Position numbers and translations under genes: made by a program. DNA of 64,000 nt, from the NCBI RefSeq assembly GCF_015624485.1, contig NZ_CP061378.1:7217501-7281500 (forward strand), given 5' to 3'. This stretch comes from Bradyrhizobium genosp. L (GTDB lineage Bacteria; Pseudomonadota; Alphaproteobacteria; Rhizobiales; Xanthobacteraceae). Positions 51,796 through 60,105 of the stretch are shown here, piece after piece. A model generated the notes under the pieces. That model was not told where the DNA came from, did not search any database, and worked only from the letters and a program-made list of their open reading frames with translations. The number at the start of each line of letters is the position of its first letter. Position 1 is the first letter of the stretch.

Positions 51796-52247
51796 TGCGG
51801 CGCCCGATCATCGCGATGCTGTGCTTCGCGGCGCTCACGCTCGCGACACCTCTCGTCCGCGCCCAGCTCGCGCCGCTGCAGGACAAGCCGTTCGCCGAGC
51901 ACAAAATCGTGCTGCAACTCTCCGACAACGATCCGAAGAAGCAGGGCCTCGTCATCAGCGTCGCCAACAATCTGATGAAGCACTACGACCCCGACAAGGT
52001 CGCGGTCGAGATCGTCGCCTTCGGCCCGGGCATCGATCTGCTCAAATCAGACAATCCGAACCGCAAGCTGGTGGAAAGCCTGGTCGCGCAGGGCGCGCGG
52101 GTCGATATCTGCCTCAACACCGTCGACACCATCGAACGCGACACCGGCAAGCGGCCCGATTACATCAGCGCCGCCACGCCGGTGCAGGTCGGCGTCGCGC
52201 AGATCCTGCTGCTGACCGAAAACGGATACACGTTGGTTCGGCCTTGA
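51795..52247 (+). CDS. Exported DsrE-family-like protein 1
   Basis: A 150-residue protein with a Sec signal (about 5-23) and a DsrE/DsrF-like fold: strand KIVLQLSDNDP, helix GLVISVANNLMKHY, strand VEIVAFGPGIDLL and the conserved cysteine position at C106 in ARVDICLNTV. In cytoplasmic DsrE/TusD homologues this cysteine carries sulfane sulfur. Its ATG shares a base with the soxB stop, so it belongs to the operon. A periplasmic sulfur-carrier role is plausible but inferred. Confidence 0.75.
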   Translation: MRRPIIAMLCFAALTLATPLVRAQLAPLQDKPFAEHKIVLQLSDNDPKKQGLVISVANNLMKHYDPDKVAVEIVAFGPGIDLLKSDNPNRKLVESLVAQGARVDICLNTVDTIERDTGKRPDYISAATPVQVGVAQILLLTENGYTLVRP

Positions 52248-52258
52248 GGAGTTTTGCC

Positions 52259-52702
52259 ATGCTTCGCCGTCTTGCTGCCATCGCAGCTCTCTCGGTCGCG
52301 CTCGCGACCGGCGCCCTCGCCGCCGACAAGCCGCACCGCATCGCGACCCAGGTCGACCAGAACGACCCGCAGATCATGAATCTCGCGCTCAACAACGCGA
52401 CCAACGTCATCGAATATTACCGCGCCAAGAACGAGGACGTGGAGATCGACATCGTCACCTACGGCCCCGGCCTCAACATGCTGCGCAGCGACACCTCGCC
52501 GGTGCAGGATCGCATCAAGCGGCTGAAGGACCAGGTCTTCCCCGGCAAGATCCAGTTCTCCGCCTGCAACAACACCAAGCAGGGCATGGAGAAGGCGGAG
52601 GGCCACGCGATCTCGGTGGTCCCGGACGCCACCATCGTGCCGTCGGGCGTGGTGCATCTGATGGAGTTGCAGGAGCAGGGCTGGAGCTACGTGCGGCCGT
52701 AG
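52259..52702 (+). CDS. Exported DsrE-family-like protein 2
   Basis: A 147-residue paralogue of the preceding gene: Sec signal (about 5-21), HRIATQVDQNDPQIMNLALN, VEIDIVTYGPGLNML, and the conserved cysteine C103 in IQFSACNNTKQGM. It has GAGGAG upstream of ATG 52259 and lies 11 bp after its paralogue. The pair may act as a heterodimeric or relay sulfur carrier next to SoxYZ; this is inference from family and context. Confidence 0.75.
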   Translation: MLRRLAAIAALSVALATGALAADKPHRIATQVDQNDPQIMNLALNNATNVIEYYRAKNEDVEIDIVTYGPGLNMLRSDTSPVQDRIKRLKDQVFPGKIQFSACNNTKQGMEKAEGHAISVVPDATIVPSGVVHLMELQEQGWSYVRP

Positions 52703-52712
52703 GCATCCCGTG

Positions 52713-52738
52713 TTGTCCTGGCTTTCGCCAGGACGACG
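52713..52738. repeat. Short hairpin, family E
   Basis: GTTGTCCTGG and CCAGGACGAC pair around CTTTCG, one base different from 45941-45966. It lies after the second DsrE-like gene and may end the sox transcript. Confidence 0.75.
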
Positions 52739-52841
52739 TGATGGAGAGGACCTGCCTCAAGGGATGGATTTACTTTGAACAGCCCCCATCTATGGAATAA
52801 TCTCCTCCCGGAGAGTCGGTCCATAGAATAGGTAAGCCGTC

Positions 52842-53882
52842 ATGATCTTTCGCCAGCTGTTCGACAGCGTGTCCGGCACCTACAGCTATCTGCTCGCGAG
52901 CCGCGCCGGTGGCGAGGCGCTGATCCTCGATCCGGTGCTGGAGAAGGCCGACCGCTACTGCAAGCTTCTGCAGGAACTCGATCTCAGGCTGGTCAAGGCG
53001 GTCGACACGCACCTGCATGCGGATCACGTCACGGGGCTGGCCGAGCTGCGCGACCGCACCCAGTGCATCACCATCATGGGCGAGCAGAGCAAAGCCGACG
53101 TGGTGTCGATGCGCGTCGCCGACGGCGACAAAGTGACGATCGAGGGCCTCTGCCTCGAGGCGATGTATACGCCCGGCCACACCGACGATTCCTACAGCTA
53201 TCTGATGGGCGACCGCGTCTTCACCGGCGACACGCTGTTGATCCGCGGCACCGGCCGCACCGATTTCCAGAACGGCAGCGCGCGGGCGCAGTATGATTCG
53301 ATCTTCAATCGGCTGTTGAAGCTGCCCGAGGAAACCATGGTGTTCCCCGCGCATGACTACAAGGGCGACACCGTTTCCACCATCGGCGAGGAGAAGCGCT
53401 ACAATCCGCGGCTGCAGGTGAAATCGATCGACGACTATGTCGAGCTGATGAACAACCTCAATCTGCCGAACCCGAAGCTGATGGATGTGGTGCTGCCCGC
53501 CAACATGCATGTCGGCCTGCACCAGGATGAACTCGCGAAGCAAGGCCTTTCGCTGTCCGCATGCGACGCCATCGCAAGCCTCGGCCGACCCGACATCCTT
53601 CTGGTGGATCTGCGCGAGAGCGGCGAGCGCAGCAAGCACGGCATGCTCGCCGGCGCCCTGCATGCGCCCTATCCCGCGATCTCAGACAATCTCAAACCGG
53701 GCGGCATGCTGCGGGAAGTCGCGGCCGCGACCGGCCGTCGCATCGTGTTCTTCTGCGCCTTTGGCGAGCGCTCGGCGATGGCGGTGGCGGCCGCGAAGAA
53801 GGCCGGGCTGGCGAATACCGCCCACATCGAAGGCGGCATCGACGCGTGGAAGAAAGCCGGTGGGCCTGTCGCTCTCGGATAG
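52842..53882 (+). CDS. Persulfide dioxygenase (ETHE1-like)-rhodanese fusion
   Basis: A 346-residue two-domain protein. The N-terminal metallo-beta-lactamase-fold domain has THLHADH (His57, His59, Asp61, His62), YTPGHTDDSYSY and the GDTLLIRGTGRTDFQ segment typical of persulfide dioxygenases, which oxidise glutathione persulfide to sulfite. The C-terminal rhodanese domain (about 235-346) has its catalytic loop at C305 (FFCAFGERSAMA). Such fusions combine persulfide oxidation with sulfur transfer. It is encoded 140 bp after the sox/DsrE genes, fitting a role in handling sulfane sulfur in the cytoplasm. Confidence 0.9.
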   Translation: MIFRQLFDSVSGTYSYLLASRAGGEALILDPVLEKADRYCKLLQELDLRLVKAVDTHLHADHVTGLAELRDRTQCITIMGEQSKADVVSMRVADGDKVTIEGLCLEAMYTPGHTDDSYSYLMGDRVFTGDTLLIRGTGRTDFQNGSARAQYDSIFNRLLKLPEETMVFPAHDYKGDTVSTIGEEKRYNPRLQVKSIDDYVELMNNLNLPNPKLMDVVLPANMHVGLHQDELAKQGLSLSACDAIASLGRPDILLVDLRESGERSKHGMLAGALHAPYPAISDNLKPGGMLREVAAATGRRIVFFCAFGERSAMAVAAAKKAGLANTAHIEGGIDAWKKAGGPVALG

Positions 53883-53917
53883 ATCCATCCGGGCTACATG
53901 ACCACCGCGCAGAGCGC

Positions 53918-54499
53918 TCAGTTCGAAACCGGCCGGCCACGCCCAAACGGGTTGAGCAACCGCACGATCTCGCAGGCTGCGACCAGCCCGATCAGCCACA
54001 GGACATTGAGCCCGCCGATGCGGGCCATGATGGCGGTGGTGAAGGCGCCGGCGCCGCCGAGCACCGGCGTGGCAGCCAGCAGAACGAGCTCGTATGCGGC
54101 GTAGGCGCAGACCAGGCTGATGGCCAGCATCAGCGGCGTTCGGTTCGCCGGCAACGATCTGAGCACGGCCGACGATACGGCCGTCGCGGCCAGCGCCGCC
54201 GCACCGATCACCAAGCCCCAGGCGATCGTCGAAGCATCGATCGGATAATGAAGCGCAGCAAAGCCAATTCCCTGATTGACGAGCCATGCGCCGGCGACGA
54301 CGAGCAGCGCCGGACGCTGCGGCAGCATCGCTGCCGCGACGACGGCGAACGCGGCAAACGGCGTTGCGCAGGCCAGCGCGAAGCTCGCCAGCGCACACGA
54401 CACCGTGAGCAGCGCAAAACCGAACATTGGCGCATGACGCGGTGCCACCGGATGCAGACGAAAACCGTCCGCGGTGGGCGGCAAGATGTTGAGAGCCAT
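53918..54499 (-). CDS. Hypothetical membrane protein
   Basis: A 193-residue protein with about five or six hydrophobic segments (for example VSCALASFALACATPFAAFA, LAISLVCAYAAYELVLLAATP and VLWLIGLVAACEIVRLL). I recognise no family with confidence. Composition is typical of the genome. It is convergent with the persulfide dioxygenase gene and upstream of nothing co-directional, so context gives no clue. Confidence 0.6.
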   Translation of the reverse strand: MALNILPPTADGFRLHPVAPRHAPMFGFALLTVSCALASFALACATPFAAFAVVAAAMLPQRPALLVVAGAWLVNQGIGFAALHYPIDASTIAWGLVIGAAALAATAVSSAVLRSLPANRTPLMLAISLVCAYAAYELVLLAATPVLGGAGAFTTAIMARIGGLNVLWLIGLVAACEIVRLLNPFGRGRPVSN

Positions 54500-54656
54500 G
54501 AGTGATCTCCTTGGATCGATTTTAGCGTAATTTTCCGGTCGATGACAGCCCTTGCCGGCTCGAGGCTCTCCAGGTCACTGCATCAATCCTGCGTTACGCG
54601 CGCTCATGAACAGGAGTAGAATTTCCCGCAATCGATCCGTTGCGCAGGGGAAACGC

Positions 54657-54818
54657 ATGGGCAAGCCCGGAAGGAACACCAAAGGCGCCGCCAAGTCCGA
54701 CGACAAATCGAAGAAGCCTCCGCCGCCGACGCCACCGCAGGACGACGAGTTTTACGAAGACGGCGACATCGCCACGCCGAAGCTCGATCGCTACGGCAAT
54801 GATGATGAGCCGTTGTAG
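54657..54818 (+). CDS. Small charged protein of unknown function
   Basis: A 53-residue hydrophilic protein starting at ATG 54657 with AGGGGAA upstream. It is Lys-rich in the first half, followed by a Pro-rich stretch (KKPPPPTPPQDDE) and an acidic C-terminus. It is probably disordered. No membrane segment, signal or domain is seen. Longer in-frame starts upstream (54552, 54606) have no good ribosome binding site. The real existence of the protein rests on codon pattern and the Shine-Dalgarno only. Confidence 0.45.
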   Translation: MGKPGRNTKGAAKSDDKSKKPPPPTPPQDDEFYEDGDIATPKLDRYGNDDEPL

Positions 54819-54824
54819 TAGGCT

Positions 54825-54945
54825 GTCGTCCCGGCGAAGGCCGGGACCCATGACCACAGGGGCGCATCGTTGAAGCGAGCTGCGGCCCAGCACCGCGTAA
54901 CAACAGCTATTGGTGGTTATGGGTCCCGGCCTTCGCCGGGACGAC
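54825..54945. repeat. Palindromic doublet, family D
   Basis: GTCGTCCCGGCGAAGGCCGG then GACCCAT at the left is a perfect inverse of ATGGGTC then CCGGCCTTCGCCGGGACGAC at the right, separated by about 66 nt. The right arm contains the stop codon and last codons of the minus-strand ATP-grasp gene. Confidence 0.85.
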
Positions 54946-56206
54946 GTGTTGAAATATCCTGCAAGAAATCCCCGCTCTCGATCGCAGCGGCACTCTCCCG
55001 ATCCAGCAGATGCGCGCCGAAGCCGCCGCGCGCCAGCGGCGTGGCGAGCTGCGGCGAGGTCAGCAGCAGCGCGGCGGTCATCGCGAGCGGCACGGCGCTC
55101 GGCCAATCGAGCCGCACTGGCGTCAGCTCCTCGCTGCTGCCGCGATAGGCGCCCTTGCCCGCTGCGATGCGGCCGCATTCCCGGATCAGATCGCGCCTGG
55201 TGCCGTCGCGCGAGGCGCTGCCGAGCAGCGCCTGCATCGCCAGATGCGTGCGCACGCCGTCACGGCTCTCAGCGAGCGGCGTCGACGTCTCGCCGAGCGA
55301 GACGCGCAGCAGGAGGTCGACGAGATCGGCGCCGGCGCGGTACGCATTGAAAGGCTCGACCAGCCGCGGATTGCAATCGATCAACAGCGGCGTTGCACTG
55401 TCGAGCGGCATCATCACGTCGACCGACAGGGCGCCGTGCCAACCGAGATGCGCACCCAATGTCTCTAGCTGGCTGCCGATCGCGGGACGGCTGACGCTCT
55501 CCTTGATCGCCTCGCCGCCGCCGATGCCGGGCGCGACCTGCCGATAGGCATGGAAGCCCAGCAACCTGCCGCGGCAAAACACCGACTGCGCCTTCTCGAC
55601 AGTGCCGGTGATGAGGTCCTGCACCAGCACCTCGCCGGCAAAATCGCCGGCCGACTCGAGATCGTACAGCGCGCGATTGAGATCGCCCGTATCGCGCACG
55701 AACCAGATACCGCGGCTGGCGGTGCCGATCGAGGTCTTGACCACGGACGGAAACCGGATCGCCTCGCGCAATTCGTCGGCCGAGCCCACGATCCGGGTCG
55801 GCGGTTGCGGCAAGCCGAGCCGGTCGAGCAGCCTACTGAAGCCGGCCTTGCCGTGCACGGTGCGGTAGGCGGCAAAATCCGGCAAAGCGAGACCGGCGCG
55901 CGGCATCAGGCGCGCGGCGGCTCGGGCGAACAAAAAACCCTGCTCATGCGTCGGCAGCAGCACGTCGAAATGCTGCGCCGCCAATAGCCGTTCGACAAAG
56001 CGCAGGAAGCCGAAGGGGTCGCTGCGCAAGCCCGGACAATGATGGAATTTGCGGACAAAGCGCGAATAGCGCGCCAGGCACCAGCGCGAGGGATCGCAGA
56101 CCTCGACATGATGGCCGGCCATTCCCAGGATCGTCACCGCCTCGCGGCCGGAGGTGCTGGATCCCTCCGGCAGCAGCACCCGCAGCGGCTTTTTGACGTC
56201 GATCAT
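54917..56206 (-). CDS. ATP-grasp domain protein
   Basis: A 429-residue protein of the carbamoyl-phosphate-synthase-like ATP-grasp group. It has an N-terminal pre-ATP-grasp region (LRVLLPEGSSTSGREAVTIL), the lid and ATP-binding strands around FPSVVKTSIGTASRGIWFV (about 153-171) and VLVQDLITGTVEKAQSVF, and the metal site in LLIDCNPRLVEPFNAY (about 275-290). Such enzymes ligate a carboxylate to an amine or thiol, but the substrates are unknown. The last nine or so residues (STRRPGEGRDP tail) are encoded by a palindromic repeat, so the C-terminus was extended by repeat insertion. Confidence 0.82.
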   Translation of the reverse strand: MIDVKKPLRVLLPEGSSTSGREAVTILGMAGHHVEVCDPSRWCLARYSRFVRKFHHCPGLRSDPFGFLRFVERLLAAQHFDVLLPTHEQGFLFARAAARLMPRAGLALPDFAAYRTVHGKAGFSRLLDRLGLPQPPTRIVGSADELREAIRFPSVVKTSIGTASRGIWFVRDTGDLNRALYDLESAGDFAGEVLVQDLITGTVEKAQSVFCRGRLLGFHAYRQVAPGIGGGEAIKESVSRPAIGSQLETLGAHLGWHGALSVDVMMPLDSATPLLIDCNPRLVEPFNAYRAGADLVDLLLRVSLGETSTPLAESRDGVRTHLAMQALLGSASRDGTRRDLIRECGRIAAGKGAYRGSSEELTPVRLDWPSAVPLAMTAALLLTSPQLATPLARGGFGAHLLDRESAAAIESGDFLQDISTRRPGEGRDP

Positions 56207-56377
56207 GGCCGATCATCCTCGCGGCGCCGCATTTTGTCGCCGCCTTTAATGCCGCATGTGTCGATCCGGCACGCCCATGCCGGGGGCAGCCATGCAGCCG
56301 CGTTGATGGACAATTAGCGGCCAGCCTCTATTTTCCCCCGGCCTGCCGGGGCTTGTTAAAAATAGGATTTCTCAGGA

Positions 56378-57595
56378 ATGGTCGACGTTCTGGCCGCACC
56401 GCAGCAAGCGAAAGCCGATAGCGCCGTCCGCACGCTGACGGGAATCTCGGTCGCGCATTGGGTCAGCCACTTCCACATCTTCGTGCTGCCGATGCTGATC
56501 CCGTTCCTCAAAGCGCAGCTCGGCGTCGGCTATGTCGAGCTCGGCTTCGCGCTCACGGTGTTTGCCGTCACCTCCGGGCTGACCCAGGCGCCGATCGGCT
56601 ACCTCGCCGACCATATCGGTGCGCGCAAGATCCTGCTGATCGGACTCACGCTCGGCGGCTGCGCGCTGATCGCGCTCGGGCTGCACCTGAGCTACACGTC
56701 GCTGATCGTCTGCGCCGTGCTGCTGGGGTTCGCCAACAGCGTCTATCATCCGGCCGATTACGCCATCCTCTCGGCGCATATGGACGAGGCGCGGATGGGC
56801 CGCGCCTTCTCGATCCACACCTTCGCCGGCTTCCTCGGTGGCGCGGTGGCGCCGGCGATCATGGCGGCGCTGGTCGCCACCATCGGCGGCCACGGCGCGC
56901 TGATTGTCGCCGGCGCGATCGGCCCGCTGGTCGCGCTGTTCCTGATCGTGCTCGGCATTCCCGATGCCGGCGCCAACAAGAACAAGGCGAAGAGCGATGC
57001 GGCACCGAAGGCCAGCGTGATCACACCGGCTCTGATGGTGCTGACCGTGTTCTTCACCCTGCTCAGCCTGTCGACCTCGGGCATCAACAATTTCGGCGTG
57101 GTGGCGCTGATGGGCGGCTATGGCGCCTCGTTCTCGACCGCCAACGTCGCGCTGACCGCGTTCCTCGGCGCCAGCGCCGTCGGCGTGCTCGCCGGCGGCT
57201 ATCTCGCCGACTGGACCGACCGCCATAGCCAGGTCGCCGCGGCCTGCTTCGCGGCCAATGCCGTCCTCGTGCTGCTGATCGCGCTGGTCAATCTGCCGTC
57301 CGCGGCGCTGACCCTGGCGATGGGGCTTGCCGGCTTCCTCGGCGGCGTGATCGCGCCCTCCCGCGACATGATGGTGCGCAACGCCGCACCAGCCGGCGCC
57401 GCCGGCCGGGCGTTCGGCATCGTCTCCACCGGCTTCAATTTCGGCGGCATCGTCAGCCCGCTACTGTTCGGCTGGATCATGGATCAGCACATGCCGCACT
57501 GGGTGTTCGGCGCCTCCGTGATCTTCATGGTGCTGACCGTGCTGCTGACGCTGGCGACCGAACGCAAGCCGGCGCAAATTGCCGCGGCGGCATAG
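56378..57595 (+). CDS. MFS transporter, fosmidomycin-resistance-like
   Basis: A 405-residue, 12-segment MFS protein. The sequence HWVSHFHIFVLPMLIPFLKAQLGVGYVELG (described in two parts, about 24-53) and GYLADHIGARKILLIGLTLGG (about 76-96) resemble the Fsr (fosmidomycin resistance) group. NSVYHPADYAILSAHMDEARMGRAFSIHTFAG is also typical. The natural substrate is unknown. The stop is 15 bp from the end of the convergent MarR gene. Confidence 0.87.
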   Translation: MVDVLAAPQQAKADSAVRTLTGISVAHWVSHFHIFVLPMLIPFLKAQLGVGYVELGFALTVFAVTSGLTQAPIGYLADHIGARKILLIGLTLGGCALIALGLHLSYTSLIVCAVLLGFANSVYHPADYAILSAHMDEARMGRAFSIHTFAGFLGGAVAPAIMAALVATIGGHGALIVAGAIGPLVALFLIVLGIPDAGANKNKAKSDAAPKASVITPALMVLTVFFTLLSLSTSGINNFGVVALMGGYGASFSTANVALTAFLGASAVGVLAGGYLADWTDRHSQVAAACFAANAVLVLLIALVNLPSAALTLAMGLAGFLGGVIAPSRDMMVRNAAPAGAAGRAFGIVSTGFNFGGIVSPLLFGWIMDQHMPHWVFGASVIFMVLTVLLTLATERKPAQIAAAA

Positions 57596-57610
57596 CCGCA
57601 GCGGACGCAT

Positions 57611-58063
57611 TCACTCCGCCCGTGGGGCCAGCACCTGCTTCAGCAGCGGCTCGATCCGCGACAGCTCATCGAGATGGACCGCCGAGAGCTGGGCGAGATG
57701 CGCGGCCGCGCGATCGGTTAGCCTGAGCAGGACCCTGCGCTGGTCGGCCGGATCGAGCACACGCTCGACCAGATCGGCTTCGGACAGCCGATCGACCAGC
57801 TCGACCGTGGTGTGGTGGCGCAGCCGCAGCCGCTCGGCCAGGTCGCCGATCGCAACCGGGCGGCCGCCCGGAAATCCCTTGATCGCCAGCAGCGCCTGGT
57901 GCTGGCGCGGGGTCAGCCCCTCAGCCTTGGCGGCATCCTGGCTGAACTCCAGAAAGCACCGGATCAGATAGCGAAATTGCGACAGCGTCTCGTAATCGGC
58001 CTGGCTCGGAACCCGCTTTGGGGGGCGGGCCGGCGATTTCGGGGGTTTTTTCAACGCTGCCAT
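57611..58063 (-). CDS. MarR-family transcriptional regulator
   Basis: A 150-residue winged-helix regulator: LTPRQHQALLAIKGFPGGRP (about 50-69), IGDLAERLRLRHHTTVELVDRLSEADLV (recognition region) and the wing VLDPADQRRVLLRLTDR. ATG 58063 is chosen because AGGAGAC precedes it; upstream codons to 58135 would overlap the operator. The gene is divergent from a ClC channel gene, and an 8-bp palindrome lies in the short interval, so it probably controls both. Confidence 0.9.
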   Translation of the reverse strand: MAALKKPPKSPARPPKRVPSQADYETLSQFRYLIRCFLEFSQDAAKAEGLTPRQHQALLAIKGFPGGRPVAIGDLAERLRLRHHTTVELVDRLSEADLVERVLDPADQRRVLLRLTDRAAAHLAQLSAVHLDELSRIEPLLKQVLAPRAE

Positions 58064-58085
58064 TCGATGTCTCCTGCTTGTAATT

Positions 58086-58102
58086 ATATCGCAATGCGAT
58101 AT
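58086..58102. promoter_or_regulatory. Palindromic operator between the MarR and ClC genes
   Basis: ATATCGCA (58086-58093) and TGCGATAT (58095-58102) are perfect inverted arms with one base between them. The site lies 23 bp upstream of the MarR-type start and 42 bp upstream of the ClC start, as expected for a shared MarR operator. Confidence 0.7.
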
Positions 58103-58143
58103 GACGCCGGCCAAAGTCAACTGATCCGGGCCCATCGCCGACC

Positions 58144-59946
58144 ATGAGCGTCATTTCCACCAAATCGAGCGCCTCCGCCAAAGCCAGCCACAAGGCGAGC
58201 CACCTGTTGAGCGACTTCACGACCGATCCGCGCGTCGTGATCATCTCGGCGATCGCGGTGTTTGTCGCCAGCGCCGGCGTGCTGGCCGGGGCCGGGCTGC
58301 TGCAACTGATCAAGCTTGCCACCAACATCGCCTATTTCGGCCGGTTCAGCTTCGCCGATCTGAAGCTGCAGGATTCGCCGCTCGGCCTGTGGACGGTGCT
58401 GGTCCCCGTCGCGGGTTCGCTGATCATCGGCCTGATGGCGCGTTTCGGCAGCGAGAAGATCCGCGGCCACGGCATTCCGGAAGCCATCGAAGCCATCCTG
58501 CTCGGCCGGTCCCGGCTCGACCCCAAGGTGGCGATCCTGAAGCCGTTGTCGTCGGCGATATCGATCGGCACCGGCGGCCCGTTCGGCGCCGAGGGTCCGA
58601 TCATCATGACCGGCGGCGCGATCGGCTCGCTGATCGCACAGATGCTCCCGGTCAGCGACAATGAGCGCAAGACACTGCTGGTGGCGGGCGCCGCCGCCGG
58701 CATGACCACCGTGTTCGGAACGCCGATCGCCGCGATCATGCTCGCGGTCGAGCTCCTGCTGTTCGAATGGACGCCGCGCAGCTTCATCCCCGTCACCGTC
58801 GCCGCCGTGGTGGCCGCGGTCGAGCGCAGCCTGCTGCACATGCCGGCGCCGCTGTTCCCGTTCGCCGGCGGCGTCGACATCTCCGTGCTCCAGCTCGGCG
58901 CCTGGATGCTGATCGGAATCCTCTCCGGGCTGTTGTCGGGCGTGCTGACCCAGCTCGTCTATGGCTGCGAGGACTTCTTCCTGAAGCTGCCGATCCACTG
59001 GATGTGGTGGCCGCTGATCGGCGGCCTGGTGGTCGGCCTCGGCGGGCTGATCGAGCCGCAGGCGCTCGGTGTCGGCTACGACAATCTCGCTTCGATGCTG
59101 CGCGGCGACGTGGTGCTGAAGGCCGCGCTGCTGCTGCTCGTGGTGAAGGCCGTGATCTGGTCGGTCGCGCTCGGCTCAGGCACCTCGGGCGGCGTGCTGG
59201 CGCCGCTGTTGATCATGGGCGGCGCGATGGGCACGGCGCTGAGCGGCTATCTGCCGGACGCGAGCCCCGGATTCTGGGCGCTCCTGGCGATGGCGGCGAC
59301 GATGGGCGGCACGATGCGCTCGCCCCTGACCGCGACCTTCTTCGCCGTTGAGCTCACCGGCAACACCCACGTGCTGCTGCCGCTGATCGCGGCTTGCGGC
59401 ACCGCGCATGGCGTCACGGTGCTGCTGATGCGGCGCTCGATCCTCACCGAGAAGGTCGCGCGGCGTGGCCACCATCTGGTGCGCGAATATCGCGTCGATC
59501 CCTTTGCGTTGACGCGGGTGCGCGACGTCATGACCAAGGCGGTCGAGAGCGTCTCCGATACCATGACGCTGCATGGCGCGGCCGCCTTCCTGACCAATCC
59601 GAAGACCGGACATCCGAGCTTCCCGGTGGTCGATGCCAACCATCACGTGCTCGGGGTGATCGATCCGCCGTCGGTGCTGCGCTGGCGCCGCGCCGGCAAG
59701 CACCGCACCGCGACGCTCAAGCAGCTGTTGGCGGGCAGCAAGATCTCCGTCGCCTATCCCGATGAATTCCTCGATCGGCTCGCCGACCGCCTGATGCAGG
59801 TCAACATCTCGCATCTGCCGGTGATCTCGCGCGAGGATCAGCGCCTCGTCGGCTACATCGGCTGGAAGGATCTGATGCGCGTGCGTGCCAGGTCGCAGGC
59901 GCAGGAAACCCAGAAGACAGCCTTCTTCGGCGCACGGCAAGCCTGA
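58144..59946 (+). CDS. ClC-family chloride channel/antiporter with CBS domains
   Basis: A 600-residue ClC protein. The three selectivity regions are visible: GHGIPEA (about 106-112, usual GSGIP), GTGGPFGAEGP with the gating glutamate (about 140-151), and GTSGGVLAPLLIMGGAMG (about 345-362). Two CBS domains follow the membrane part, at VRDVMTKAVESVSDTM (about 460) and the C-terminal VNISHLPVISREDQRLVGYIG. ClC proteins exchange Cl- (or other anions) for H+, often in acid stress. It is divergent from a MarR gene and probably regulated by it. Confidence 0.93.
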   Translation: MSVISTKSSASAKASHKASHLLSDFTTDPRVVIISAIAVFVASAGVLAGAGLLQLIKLATNIAYFGRFSFADLKLQDSPLGLWTVLVPVAGSLIIGLMARFGSEKIRGHGIPEAIEAILLGRSRLDPKVAILKPLSSAISIGTGGPFGAEGPIIMTGGAIGSLIAQMLPVSDNERKTLLVAGAAAGMTTVFGTPIAAIMLAVELLLFEWTPRSFIPVTVAAVVAAVERSLLHMPAPLFPFAGGVDISVLQLGAWMLIGILSGLLSGVLTQLVYGCEDFFLKLPIHWMWWPLIGGLVVGLGGLIEPQALGVGYDNLASMLRGDVVLKAALLLLVVKAVIWSVALGSGTSGGVLAPLLIMGGAMGTALSGYLPDASPGFWALLAMAATMGGTMRSPLTATFFAVELTGNTHVLLPLIAACGTAHGVTVLLMRRSILTEKVARRGHHLVREYRVDPFALTRVRDVMTKAVESVSDTMTLHGAAAFLTNPKTGHPSFPVVDANHHVLGVIDPPSVLRWRRAGKHRTATLKQLLAGSKISVAYPDEFLDRLADRLMQVNISHLPVISREDQRLVGYIGWKDLMRVRARSQAQETQKTAFFGARQA

Positions 59947-60105
59947 GCGGGTTTCCCGGCGGAACGAATTTCCGCCGGGCGGACGGACGTGCTCGCTGCT
60001 CGAAAACGCCACAGGCGCATCCCAGAGCCTCACCCGCGGCGGTTGACAGCATCAGGGGGTCACCCATGATGCCGCCAACCAAGAACAGCCACGGGATGAA
60101 GTGCC

